Assembly: GCA_027605045.1 (NCBI GenBank)
Contig: JAQFWX010000004.1
Span: 2,180,683 to 2,244,682 of the forward strand
Length of the DNA: 64,000 nt
Source: Phallus indusiatus
Taxonomy: Eukaryota; Basidiomycota; Agaricomycetes; Phallales; Phallaceae
Direction of reading: 5' to 3'
In this document: positions 35,497 to 45,621 of the stretch, piece after piece
Numbering within the stretch: position 1 is the first letter of the stretch
How the letters are laid out: every line of letters starts with the position of its first letter
Notes under the pieces: model-generated
The model's database searches: none
What the model saw: only the letters and a program-made list of their open reading frames with translations
What the model was told of the DNA's origin: nothing
Position numbers and translations under genes: made by a program

Positions 35497-38400
35497 TTAT
35501 GCTGACAACATGCCAGGGTCGATTTCACCTGGAAACCCAGGTGCGCCAAATATTATGTCAAATATCTCTCTACCTTCATCTGGTAACGGACCGATTCGCT
35601 CTTTATCTTTCGATTTCAACCTTCGAGCGCGTTCTTCGTCCCATATCTCATGTAACGCTTCAACAACGCTTTTAAGACCGAAAAGAAATCCCAAATCCGG
35701 CTGCTCCGGATGGTGTGGAGGAAAACGAGCATAAATAAGTCCAGAAAGCGGGTCGATATCAGCTTGATATCCTTTACCTGTGTTTTCTCTTGCTACGGGC
35801 GGTACCAGACTAGGCGTTTGAGGAGAAGGTGGCGGAGGCGGTGCAGGTAAGTAATCTCGTCCAGTCGTAGTATGCGCAAAATCGACAATACGAATATTGA
35901 CTTCGCCTCGTTTTCGACGTCCAGGATTGGTGCATCTTGAACCAGCCGTGCTCGCAACCAGATAGTCCTCGCTATGTGCCCTCCGTAAAGAAGGGTGAGC
36001 AACAGGAGACGGCTTACCCGATTTGGTTAGCACCCTTTGAGCGTCCTGCTGCTGTCGTCGATGCCTCCGCAGATCTTGCCCTCCCTGGCGAAGTGTATAA
36101 CGATCCAGAGATTCCCCACGTTTAGATCTCGATGACGGTGAATCCGACTGGCATCTCGCATAGGCCGTTTGGACATCGTGATCGCCTTCGTAGATAAAAA
36201 GAAGGCTACACCCATAAAACCGATATCCCTTCAAGCGATAGATAATTCGAGCCAGCGCATAAAGCTTCTGAAGTAGGATCGGCACATGGTGAATAAGAAG
36301 TTGATTTCCATCGTAAAGGAATGACGCCAAAAAGTGTCGGAAACCTTCTTTTTTGATTTCGCGACCAGTGTATTTGTTTTGCACGACGTAGGATTGGGTG
36401 GCATGGTTCCAAACCTAAAAAGAAAGCGCTTCCTATTCAATAACAAAGAAACACGAGAAGGGTGGCTTATATTTCAACTTCACCTGCATCCCACATATAC
36501 GAACCCCTAATGATCTACTAGTCGTTCTATCACATTTTTTACGCTGACTCTTTTTCTTAGCATACGTAGCGTCGACACCATACTGTCTAGTCCCCATTTT
36601 CAAATCTAGTACACAAGGATACTTTAATCGGCCGGTAAGATCTTCCATGAGAATAAAGTGCTCCTGACGAGAAAAATCTTCAGTCTCGTGTGCAAGATGT
36701 GGGGCAAGCGGAGGCGGAGGAACAGATTGAGACTGTAGCGGAATGTCGTACTGGGGACGGGTGTGGGAGTTGTGAAGAGATATTTCAGGATGTGAATGTG
36801 AATGAGGTAAGCTCGACGTCTGAAGATCCGAAGAAGGATGAGGAGATGATGACGCTGAACATCTAACATGATTCGAATTCAGTATTCGACCTTCCATTTC
36901 ACAATAGCACATTCCAAGACTATCCGCTCGACGAGAACGCTCTCTCCGTCTTTCAGGCGAGCCAATTACTTCTTCACTTTGCACTCGTCTGAGCGTTCCT
37001 TCTTCTTCTCGCAGTCTAGCCAAACTACCGACTGATGCATCTCTCGCACTCATTTCAGCTCCAACAACACGTCTCCTCGGTCGACCAACTCTGGGGCGCT
37101 GCTCTACGTCGGTTTCAAATTCAGTCGCGTTATTATATCCATGACGATGCGTTCCACGATAACATGCTTTCTTCCTGAATCGCTTCAGAATCGTTTCGAA
37201 AACATGATCCTTCAGCCTGGTGTTTACCGTCGTAGAACCGGTACCTCCAAACGCACGCCAAGTAGAAGGTTGCAAAGATCTATTGTAAGCGACGGGTGTA
37301 GACGAACTGTGTATCAATGGAGGCGGAACGACGAGTGGTATGCCGCGTGCAGGCTGGGAAAATGGCTCCTGCGACAAAGGGGGGCGATGTACACGAAATG
37401 AATCGCGTAGCCTCGCGTCGTTCTGGATAGGGGCCTCTTTAACAGGAGATCCCGCAACAGGCGTAATTACGCCTTCGCTGGATAATGTACCAGAAGAAAG
37501 AGTGACATTCGCTCCGTCAGTGTCGCCACCTTTTCTTAAACTCGACAGAGGCCCAATAGCTCGAGGAGTAGCTGGACCCGGGAAAAAGCCATATTCTCCA
37601 AACCGCTCACGGGCTCCGTCTCCTCCCAATTTGGGCGACGCAACTCGTCCTCGGAGCAGCCACTCAGGAATCATGTGCCAGTTTCGATCCAAGGCAACCT
37701 CAGGAAGCTCTGTGTCCGTGTCATTCCCGCCTTCAAGACCGTTATAACCCTGTTTTCCCTCAGTGTCCTGGTGCAATTTACGAGAATTATACAAATCTCC
37801 CCATTCTCCTTTCTGATGATGATAAGAAGAGGATGAAGGAATATTACGAGGTGCGCTATATTTTGCTGGTCGCATGTACCTTGAAGGCTGATCCGGTGGC
37901 GGTGTCGGTGGACCCTTGTTCGCTTGTGCAGGAGACGAATGGCGTACTCGGCGATAATTAACTAGCATCACGCCTAGATAACGTGGGATAAAACCCAAAA
38001 GCGGTGGCGCCTCTCGTTCGACGGCTTCATAAAACAAATTTTCCCGTGATACAAGAGGCTAAATTTGACAAGGGAATGGATCAGGCTCTCTGTTTTACAT
38101 AAAAACGAAAGGAAGAATTATAAATATACTTGCCTTGCATACAGCTCGCTTAGTGAACTTGTAAATGGCACTATGGCCACCGACTTGATTTCTGAATGGT
38201 TTTAACGGAACATGAGGTAGTTCCAAGTCTACCAAATCGCGCTCGTCGTCAGCATCATCTTCATATCTTTGAGCGTCAATTCTCGTTTGCTGCTGATGAA
38301 ATGAAAAGTCTTTTGGAGGAGCCACGGAAGTAGACGCTGGAGACCGGGTGTGACGTACAGAAGTAAAACGCGTGTCGAGGTCCGGATCCGGATCCAAATC

Positions 38401-39441
38401 TGGACTCTCGGGACGTGGATAAGTGGTAGCGGTGCTATAGGTTGTAACCGACGCGGAATCATCCCACGTTTCATCGTCAGTGGTCCAAGGAGAATATGGC
38501 GTGACAGCTCGAGAAGGAACAGGTATGGGGACGGCGGGAGAGGATGTTGTTGGACGATACTGCGATTGGGAATCGTATTTAATAACTGAATGAGGTAAAT
38601 CTTGGCTGAATGGCGAATTAACAGGGGTAACACGTGAACGTGAGGATCTGGAGGTTGAAGTGAATGGAAGTTGAGGCTGAGGAGACTTGTAACTGTTTGT
38701 ATGCCGTCTATCCAGGACAGTGACGGTCGTGGAAAGAGTCAAGGACGGCGAGGTCGGAAGCGGTGGCGAAGGTGGTGAAGGAATTTCAATCCGCTGACCC
38801 TTGTCTGTAACGACCTCCCATTGGCGGTCCTCTGAGTAATTCCTTTCGCGTTCTCTGGTTCTTCCACGATCCTTCTTAGGATAAGACGAGTTAGGCTGGT
38901 GATGCTGGCGCTGCAACAGCGATGCAGAATCGGGAAAGACGCTGACAGAATCTGGGGGCTTGTGGGGGTCGACTTTCCAATCCAAGAGATCAGATAACAC
39001 CTCTGGAGAATGACTTTTTGTGCGTTCTAGTCTGATCTGGGAGTTTCTAGGCTCGTTGCGTGTGCGTGCACGCTCGAGAGCAAGAGAACTCTTACTGTGG
39101 TGCTGTGTCTCCCTGAGTTTGTCCCTGTCCCAGTCTCTTTCTCTCTGACTCTCCTTCTGTTGTTGCTCTGCCTTGCGCACGTCGCGCTCTGACCACTCCA
39201 GACGACCGATGACCGACTGTGCTTCTCTGGTGCGGTCCGTGGACGGGTGGGGGTGGGAGAGAAGAGGATGGTCGCTGCTTTCATGGCCAGACTCTTTGAA
39301 GAGCTGCAGAGAAGCAGCTACTTTGCGCCCTATTGCTGAGGAAGAAGAGGGCGGTGGTGACGGAAGATGCAAGTCATTAAAAGAAGACGTTGAAGACGTT
39401 GGCGAGAGTGGTAGAGGCGAGAAAGGCCCTGCGGTGGACAT
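35497..39441 (-). CDS. KCS1: Inositol hexakisphosphate kinase (KCS1 type)
   Basis: KCS1 converts IP6 to the inositol pyrophosphate 5-IP7, a signal of phosphate and energy status. The start is ATG at 39441, with a long Ser/Pro-rich N-terminus of about 400 residues. The conserved FRNQVGGHSAIYKFTKRAVC lies at about 38200, followed after one intron by NLFYEAVEREAPPLLGFIPRY. A second low-complexity stretch of several hundred residues separates this from the catalytic lobe: FILMEDLTGRLKYPCVLDLK (the PxxxDxKxG motif), MGTRQYG, GREIKKEGFRHFLASFLYDG, YGCSLLFIYEG (the SLL motif) and VNIRIVDFAHTTTGRDYLPA. The product ends DPGMLSA. All family catalytic motifs are present. A large insert lies between SLLFIYEG and IVDFAHT, as in other fungal Kcs1 proteins. 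Confidence 0.94.
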
Positions 39442-41082
39442 GGAAAGGTTTTGAAAAAGTGATGACTAATATAATGGAAGGGTCCTGCGTCATATCACGC
39501 TTTCCCACGGTGTTCCCGAACCCGTGTCACGAACGTGCTCAATCCTGCCCTCCGGATCAAAATTGCCCATTGAAACTGATCTCTGTGTGATCTCAATTGA
39601 CACACTCGATATGTACAAGACGTGCGCATCCGGAGATAACCAACGAGATGGTGTTCTAATCTTGTCTTAATCCCCTCTGGCTGCGGTGTTGCCAGGGATC
39701 TTCCGAGAGAAACACGGGAAAAGACCTGCGCAAAAGCATTGGATTATTTACTCGAGACATCTGGTACGATATCTAATATAATTTGCAGCGGCTGTCAGTG
39801 GGCTGTCGTATTTATCTTTTTTCAAATTCTGATCGGCGTCTTCGCTTTAGAATTCATGCTCACGCTTTGGACATTGTCCTCTGACGCCCGGGATTCGGTC
39901 AGAGTCGAGCCAGGTCAAGATAAGTTATCGCACTTAGGTAAATCACGGTCTGGTATTGAGGAAATGAAATTATATTACCACAGGTTTCATGTAATTCTGG
40001 TCAGGTGCGAACGTGGCACATGACATAACGTATTGAAGGGGATTAGTGAACCCCCGCTGGTCACCTAGGCAGTGATGAATCCAAATTGAAAATGACATCT
40101 GTGCTCATCAAACAGTGGCTGAATTGCACGACACACGTTCAAAATTTCATACGCAACGAACGGCGCATTCAACGCCCGTTGCTTCGACTATAAGCAACCA
40201 ATCTCAAATAGACTGCCAAACAGCTGCTGCCATGATCAGCGCTTTGGGAAAAAAACGTTGCACCTTTTTTCTTTGGATGCCTTTCGATGAATGTTCGTCC
40301 CGGAAAGGGGAAATCAGTTTCTATACGTTGGTATGCATCTTTCCTTCACGAACGTTCGTAAAATGGTGCGCCCGGGTGACGTCGGATTCCTTGTGGCCTG
40401 AAGTTCAAACTTGGATTCGGCGTGGGTGCTTTCAAGGAAGCAAAGAATCGGGAATAACGCTACTTGCGCAAGCTTCTTTTTTTCGTTATTTTTTCATTCT
40501 TTCAATCGAAGCTGTACATTCACAAACAATTTAATAGGCCAAGTGTCACTTGAGCTGTTGAACGTTGATTGTTCAAATGACCGCGCACATATGCAACCTT
40601 ATATATCTAAAGCAGAAACAGAAACAAATAAATGATGCCAAATCAAGTGGTGATGGTGTCTATCGCGACGGACATCTTACAAAAAAAATTCTTTCCGGTA
40701 TCCTAGGTATGCTTGTTTTCCATAGCCGTCCCCTTTATTTTTATTACAATGCCATTTATGTCTTTGAACTTTCAATAAAAGAAATACAGGGTTGCTTGAC
40801 ACACTGCACCCCGGTTATCAATTTAAAATATTAGCTGAACCTCGAGAATATTCCGTTCCGTAGGATTAAACGCAATCGCAAATCTTGAGTTCCAGTCCTT
40901 CAGTCATTCGGCTTTCATCGTAATCCATTATCAGTTTGTATCTCCTCCGTCTTAGCCAGCTACCCTCGGGAATCGACGAGCGGAAGGATGCAGCTTATAA
41001 CCTAAAGGGCTGCGAGAGCCATTGTTAAGACACCATTGTCATCATCGCGCACAAGTCGCACCTACCTCGTCATCTCCGAGTT
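39442..41082. other. Gene-poor spacer upstream of KCS1
   Basis: About 1.64 kb with the KCS1 promoter. Weak coding-like pieces occur on the plus strand (for example a hydrophobic stretch reading WAVVFIFFQILIGVFALEF at about 39800, preceded by possible short exons), but no start codon and no intron of normal length link them. I see no conserved domain, repeat or RNA gene. Confidence 0.4.
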
Positions 41083-41361
41083 ATGGACTCCGGTGAACTA
41101 AAAAGTATAAAGAGTGTGCGCAAGTTCTTCCTTTTTACGGCCAGCAGGGGAGACCAGACCGACCGTTCCGCATACCTTAATCCAAATGCGTTAACCTTTA
41201 CACCGGATCCGGACTACATCGTACAGCAACCAAGTCCCCGTGTATTAGGACCGGCCATGTCCGATTCCAGGACGATCAGAATACCATTGCCCGTGTGCAA
41301 GGGCGAAAAGCCCAGCACATACTGGAGTGGTTTAAGACGCATGTTCCGTTCCAGTCCGTAG
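41083..41361 (+). CDS. Candidate small protein of 92 residues, unknown function
   Basis: This is a single open frame from ATG 41083 to TAG 41361, beginning MDSGELKSIKSVRKFF and ending YWSGLRRMFRSSP. It is basic and polar, with no signal peptide or membrane segment. The ATG follows a pyrimidine- and CTCGTCATC-like leader similar to other starts here, and codon use looks ordinary, which is why I list it. It stands alone in the gap between KCS1 and QCR9. It may be chance; I recognise no homologue. Confidence 0.3.
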   Translation: MDSGELKSIKSVRKFFLFTASRGDQTDRSAYLNPNALTFTPDPDYIVQQPSPRVLGPAMSDSRTIRIPLPVCKGEKPSTYWSGLRRMFRSSP

Positions 41362-42191
41362 AAAGTATAGCCTTACTTAGCACAGCTCAATGTCAGAGCC
41401 TATCCCTCTTGTTTTGGGTTTAGTCTGGCAATTCTTGGATCAGATTTCGATTTTGGGCTTTGAATGAGTGTCTCTAAATCGCGGAATAGTATCACCTGGT
41501 TTAAGGGGGCTGTGCAAGGGGATACACTTCCAAACAAGGGCCGAAGATCAGAAGACTTCAAGGCGTTTGTATCTTAGATGATAGATCATTCGGAGTGAAT
41601 ACACTACAGGGACCAAACTGGGGAAGTATGGGAAGATGCGTGCAGCTTGAGCTTTTTATAGCAGATTCTTCAACAAAAGATTGAGTTTATCGATATTGAG
41701 TCGGTTTAAGCGATGTATCGTACGGCGATATCTTGTTTTTCACATCTTGGCCTCGAGGTCTGGCCTTCATATACATAGAAGTGCCTTTAAAATTAAGTGA
41801 GGTCTAGACGAAAACCCAACGACATCTCACCAGATATGAATCTCAAAATTGACAATATCTTCTTGGTCAGAGATTTGCTTCCTAATCGTGTGACGGGAAT
41901 GACCTCCACAACTGCCGTCCTAAATCTATCGGAAAGTTAGGAATCTAACGCGCTTTCCGTCCTGTACGTAAGGTCGGAAACTCGTGGTTCTTATCAATTC
42001 TATTCCCTCCTTTATATAGATGGTCGTGTGATTTCTCTCACACAAAGCACCTGGGGACTGCATGCTCTGTAATAACGGCGACGGAAAAGTGAGCCCCGTC
42101 TTCAAGCAAAAAGAAATATCCGAAAGAAGAGTGATTGTCAGAGGCTTTTATTAGCTTATGATGAGAATATACACTGCGATTTCAAAGCCGT
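41362..42191. other. Spacer downstream of the small ORF, before QCR9
   Basis: About 830 bp with no ORF of note, including the QCR9 3' flank. No repeat or RNA gene recognised. Confidence 0.45.
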
Positions 42192-42566
42192 TCATTCATC
42201 TTGAGTGATATACTTGTGTCTGATATCTTTCCATTGTTTCTATAGGCCGTGTCAGTGGAAGAGGGAGACAGCACAAGGACAACGACGTACACCACGGTTC
42301 CATCTATCCCAGAATGAATTAATACCAATGTCGAGTCCCACACCCACAGCGTATGCGCCTGCGAAAATACTCGCAACGTATATACCTGATTATTGAAAAA
42401 TCCCGTCACAATCCGTCCCATCCGGGCGAAGAAAGGTTAAGATAAAGAAGCGTACTATTTCTCTTGACAAAAGTGTTGTAAAATTTCGTCGATAGCTAAA
42501 ACAAACAAATAAATAAGTAACGTCCTCCCAAAAACTAGATAATAACGCGAAAAGACTAACCGACAT
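42192..42566 (-). CDS. QCR9: Cytochrome bc1 complex subunit 9 (QCR9/UQCR10), 62 residues in four exons
   Basis: This single-helix subunit of respiratory complex III helps seat the Rieske protein in the inner mitochondrial membrane. No ORF shows it; I assembled it from exons 42561-42566 (ATG TCG only), 42456-42495, 42291-42385 and 42192-42239, with GT-AG introns of 65, 70 and 51 nt. The product begins MSLSTKFYNTFVKRNSIYVA, continues with the membrane helix SIFAGAYAVGVGLDIGINSF, and then WDRWNRGKQWKDIRHKYIT, ending QDE. The KFYNTFVKRN start and the W-D/E-xxN-KG/RG-KxWKDI end are the family signature, and the length is normal (yeast is 66). It is head to head with uS11m. Without a start further upstream, its ATG interlocks with the longest uS11m frame. 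Confidence 0.88.
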
Positions 42567-43299
42567 GGAGATGGAGAGGGCGAGACGGAAACTTTTTTTT
42601 GGCTTGAGCTTGACGCCGGTAATGGTAACGAGCCTAATTCGGATTCCGTTCCCCCCGCCTCGAACTTCAATGCTGCGACGATTTCGTCTTCCATCTTCAT
42701 CGCTTTTCACTCGACACTCACAGCAGCGTGTTCGGACATTAGCTTCTAGTGTGCCCCCCATTCGAGATGCGACGGTGGACAATCTCGCTTCTATCCTAGG
42801 TTCAGAGGCCATAGAACAAACACAGAACGACATTCCTGCTACACCTCCTACTTCAAGAGCATACCCACAACCACAACCACCCAAGCCTTCAAGTGCACAT
42901 TCGCTTCCGTCGTCTTCGTTATCATCATCAAATGCATTTCAGCTCTATGTCAAAGCATCACCAAACAACACCATAATTACTTTCTCTACTCCAACTGGTA
43001 GAGTGCTCTCAGTCATCTCAGCGGGCATGTGTGGGTTCAAAAAAGTTCAACGGTCTTCATACGAAGCAGGCTATCGTTGTGCCGTTCGTGTATTCGAAAA
43101 AATCGCCGAGGTTGGGGAGGACAACATCGGCATGACACTGCATGTGCATTTCAAAGGGTTCGGTCAAGGACGCGAAGCGGTCTATCGTGCTTTAACAACT
43201 TCTGAAGGAGACGCTATTCGAGATATGGTGAAATGCCTCAGCGATCGCACACCCATCAAAATCGGCGGCACAAAAGCGAAAAAGACGAGAAGATTATAG
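42565..43299 (+). CDS. Mitochondrial small-subunit ribosomal protein uS11m
   Basis: uS11m (yeast Mrps18) sits in the platform of the mitochondrial 30S-like subunit. A single uninterrupted frame reads from 42565 to the stop at 43297-43299. The conserved part is at the end: FQLYVKASPNNTIITFSTPTG, SVISAGMCGFKKVQRSSYEAG, then HVHFKGFGQGREAVYRAL and SDRTPIKIGGTKAKKTRRL. The more likely start is the internal ATG at 42670, since it opens a good mitochondrial presequence (MLRRFRLPSSSLFTRHSQQR). That choice also avoids overlap with the QCR9 start on the other strand. The two ATGs would then be about 100 bp apart, a short shared divergent promoter. It is convergent with the forkhead gene (163 bp). Confidence 0.9.
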   Translation: MEMERARRKLFFGLSLTPVMVTSLIRIPFPPPRTSMLRRFRLPSSSLFTRHSQQRVRTLASSVPPIRDATVDNLASILGSEAIEQTQNDIPATPPTSRAYPQPQPPKPSSAHSLPSSSLSSSNAFQLYVKASPNNTIITFSTPTGRVLSVISAGMCGFKKVQRSSYEAGYRCAVRVFEKIAEVGEDNIGMTLHVHFKGFGQGREAVYRALTTSEGDAIRDMVKCLSDRTPIKIGGTKAKKTRRL

Positions 43300-43462
43300 G
43301 CGTATTCTACCAACAACAATAACAACAAAAGTAATACACGAAAGCGATAGGAGAGCGTTGCCTAAGATATAGTTATTCTACTGATTCTTGTAATAATATC
43401 TCAAACCAAAAACAGAAAAGAATTAGTATCAATACAGCAGCAGCTTTTCATTATAATGCGTC

Positions 43463-45447
43463 TCATGTTCCAAGGATATCAATATCCCCATCTACCTCTT
43501 CGGTATCTAGTTTTACACGTTTTGCCGGTGGTTCCTCCGTAACATCCTCGTCCTCTCGTTTAATCACCCTGTTGGCTGTAACTTCAACACCATCTACGGT
43601 CGCTATCGTCGTCGATGACGTTGAATCAGCCACCGTCCCTTCAGTAACTTTCCCTGCCGGAAGTCCACCCCTTCCTCTCCCTCTCCCTCCCACTCCGCCT
43701 CTAGCTTTCGCTTTCCCTCTACCCCGTCCTCGACTCGCACCTTCAGGTCTCATCTTAGCCTTCAAAAACCGCGCCACATCTCCTTGCAAAGTCTCCAATG
43801 CTTTCTGCGTTCCCATCTGTTCCAGCTCCTTCAATCGTTCAGGCGTAAGATGTGAAAAAACAGTCGGATTCAATATCAGCGTTCCTTCATGAACGACCAT
43901 TGGAGGACTAGTGAGAATTGCAGCTGCAGGAGATGATGCTAACGCAGCCGCAGCGGACGAAGAATCATAAGATTCGGGTAGCGGTGCCACAATGATAGGC
44001 AATGCCACGTTTGGCTGTCCTTGCGATTCTGCAGATTTCGAGGGTATAGATGAGACTAGGGTTGAGGATGGTGGTCGAGCAGATGAGTGTGATTGGGAAT
44101 GAACCGTCGACTTTGGCGCCTCTGTCTTAACAGTGGTAGACGACGCTTGTATTGCGATCGCTGTAGACTGCGACTCCGTCTTCACCATTGGAGACAGCTG
44201 TAATGTGACAGGTGGTTGTCCAGTTGTTTCAGAAGACACAACAGCATTCCCATTCGTTGTCGCCTTGGTCTTGAACAGTTTCAAAGGCTCTGTGGTAAAG
44301 GCGGGCTTAGAAGATTGCTGTGTTTTGCTGATAGTCGTAGGAGACGGCTGAGCACTAGTCGCCAACGAATTCTTCTGACGATCTAGTTCGGCTTGTCGTG
44401 CTTTGGCATCTTGTTCTTTCAAAGCAGTTTCCGATGCCGGGTCGATTCCCCATAGAAAACCCTTGATACGTTCGTCAGATGACTTGGCCACGTTCTGAAA
44501 GGCGCGATTGGACGAAAGATTATGTCTTATAGAATTCTGAAAATTCGATTTGAAAAAGTCTTGTTTCAAAAAATACAATTCATCATTGCGTAAATACATG
44601 AATAGGACCTACCTCCCAAGGACCACCGATGTTTAACTTGTACCACTCGTAATTATCTATCATCCATTGTATAACATCTTGAAGGGTAGCTCTCCCACCA
44701 AGCGCCGTGATAGCTCTGTAGCACATGACAGTATACGTAGCTAAAGGTTTCGGTGGCATCTTGTCCGGTGGCACTTTGGGTGGCTGAGGAACGGACCGTT
44801 TGCGTTTCCTAGATGCATTGACTTTGGGAGCAGCGGGTTTGCCATTAGTGTTTCCAATCCCTTGTGGCTTTGGAGTCGGATTAGGAGATGGTGGATGGGA
44901 GGATGCAGAAGAAAGTGAAGTGATATCTACCGAAGGAGATCGACCTCGATTCGTCGAAGGTGGTGGGCTTGCCGATATTGTCTCGGGTTCCGGAGGTGGT
45001 GGTAATATAAAATGAAATGTTCTTGTTGCAATCTGGATTTGAGATCTGGAAGAGATAAGTTTTTTGTTTTGTTTGAGAGCATGTTTTTTTTCTTTTAGTC
45101 TACCTTTGACTTAGAGGTACTTTACTCCCACAGCCGGCCCAGATCCCGTCAACCCAGGCGCCGTTCCGCCCTAGAACCACAAGAACAAACCGCTCTTCCT
45201 CCTCCTCATACTCAATTCGAGCGTGCAGTCTGGAGACACTCTTCAAAGGACCGAGATCGACGTCAACATCGGAAGAAGTCGAGGAAGAAGTGGCAGAAGG
45301 ATTAGGTCGCCGTCCAATGGTAACCGTCAATGTCTGAAGGTAGTATGTGAAATTCGGAAAAGCCAAGGAATAATATGCTGATATCTTCTCGGTTTCATTG
45401 CTCTCGACGGGAGGTGGTGCTGACGTCGAGGCTGCAGGTGAACGCAT
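43463..45447 (-). CDS. FHA-domain forkhead transcription factor (Fhl1-like)
   Basis: The start ATG is 45447. An N-terminal FHA domain, a phosphothreonine-binding module, reads YYLQTLTVTIGRRPNPSA, SVSRLHARIEYEEEEERFVL and GRNGAWVDGIWAGCGSKVPL. After an intron and a Ser/Pro-rich linker comes the forkhead: KPLATYTVMCYRAITALGG, LQDVIQWMIDNYEWYKLNIG and, across an intron at about 44539-44627, GPWENSIRHNLSSNRAFQNV, then KGFLWGIDPASE. The C-terminal half is disordered and ends with RGRG-type, AT-hook-like repeats (SRGRGRGKAKARGG) and EEVDGDIDILGT. FHA plus forkhead order matches Fhl1 and Fkh proteins; the ribosomal-protein regulator Fhl1 is the better fit from the wing sequence, but Fkh1/2 is not excluded. 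The start lies only 174 bp from the P450 stop codon. Confidence 0.85.
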
Positions 45448-45621
45448 AAAACAGTGTGTTGGCCGTGTCTGACAGAGTCATTGCTCCCCCTCAGGAGACG
45501 CCTTAGACGCCTTATGTAAGATGCGCGTTCATCTGAGATTATCAGATATGAGACTACTACCACACAAAGTCGAAAGACAAATAATCGAAAAAAAAGAAGT
45601 TCATAATGTATTTAGGTTATG

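Noticed and set aside
35510..37747. Plus-strand frames over KCS1
   Set aside because: They are antisense shadows of low-complexity KCS1 coding sequence.
42182..42421. 79-codon minus-strand frame beginning MGRIVTGFFNN
   Set aside because: It is an out-of-frame shadow of the spliced QCR9 gene: its start lies in QCR9 intron sequence.
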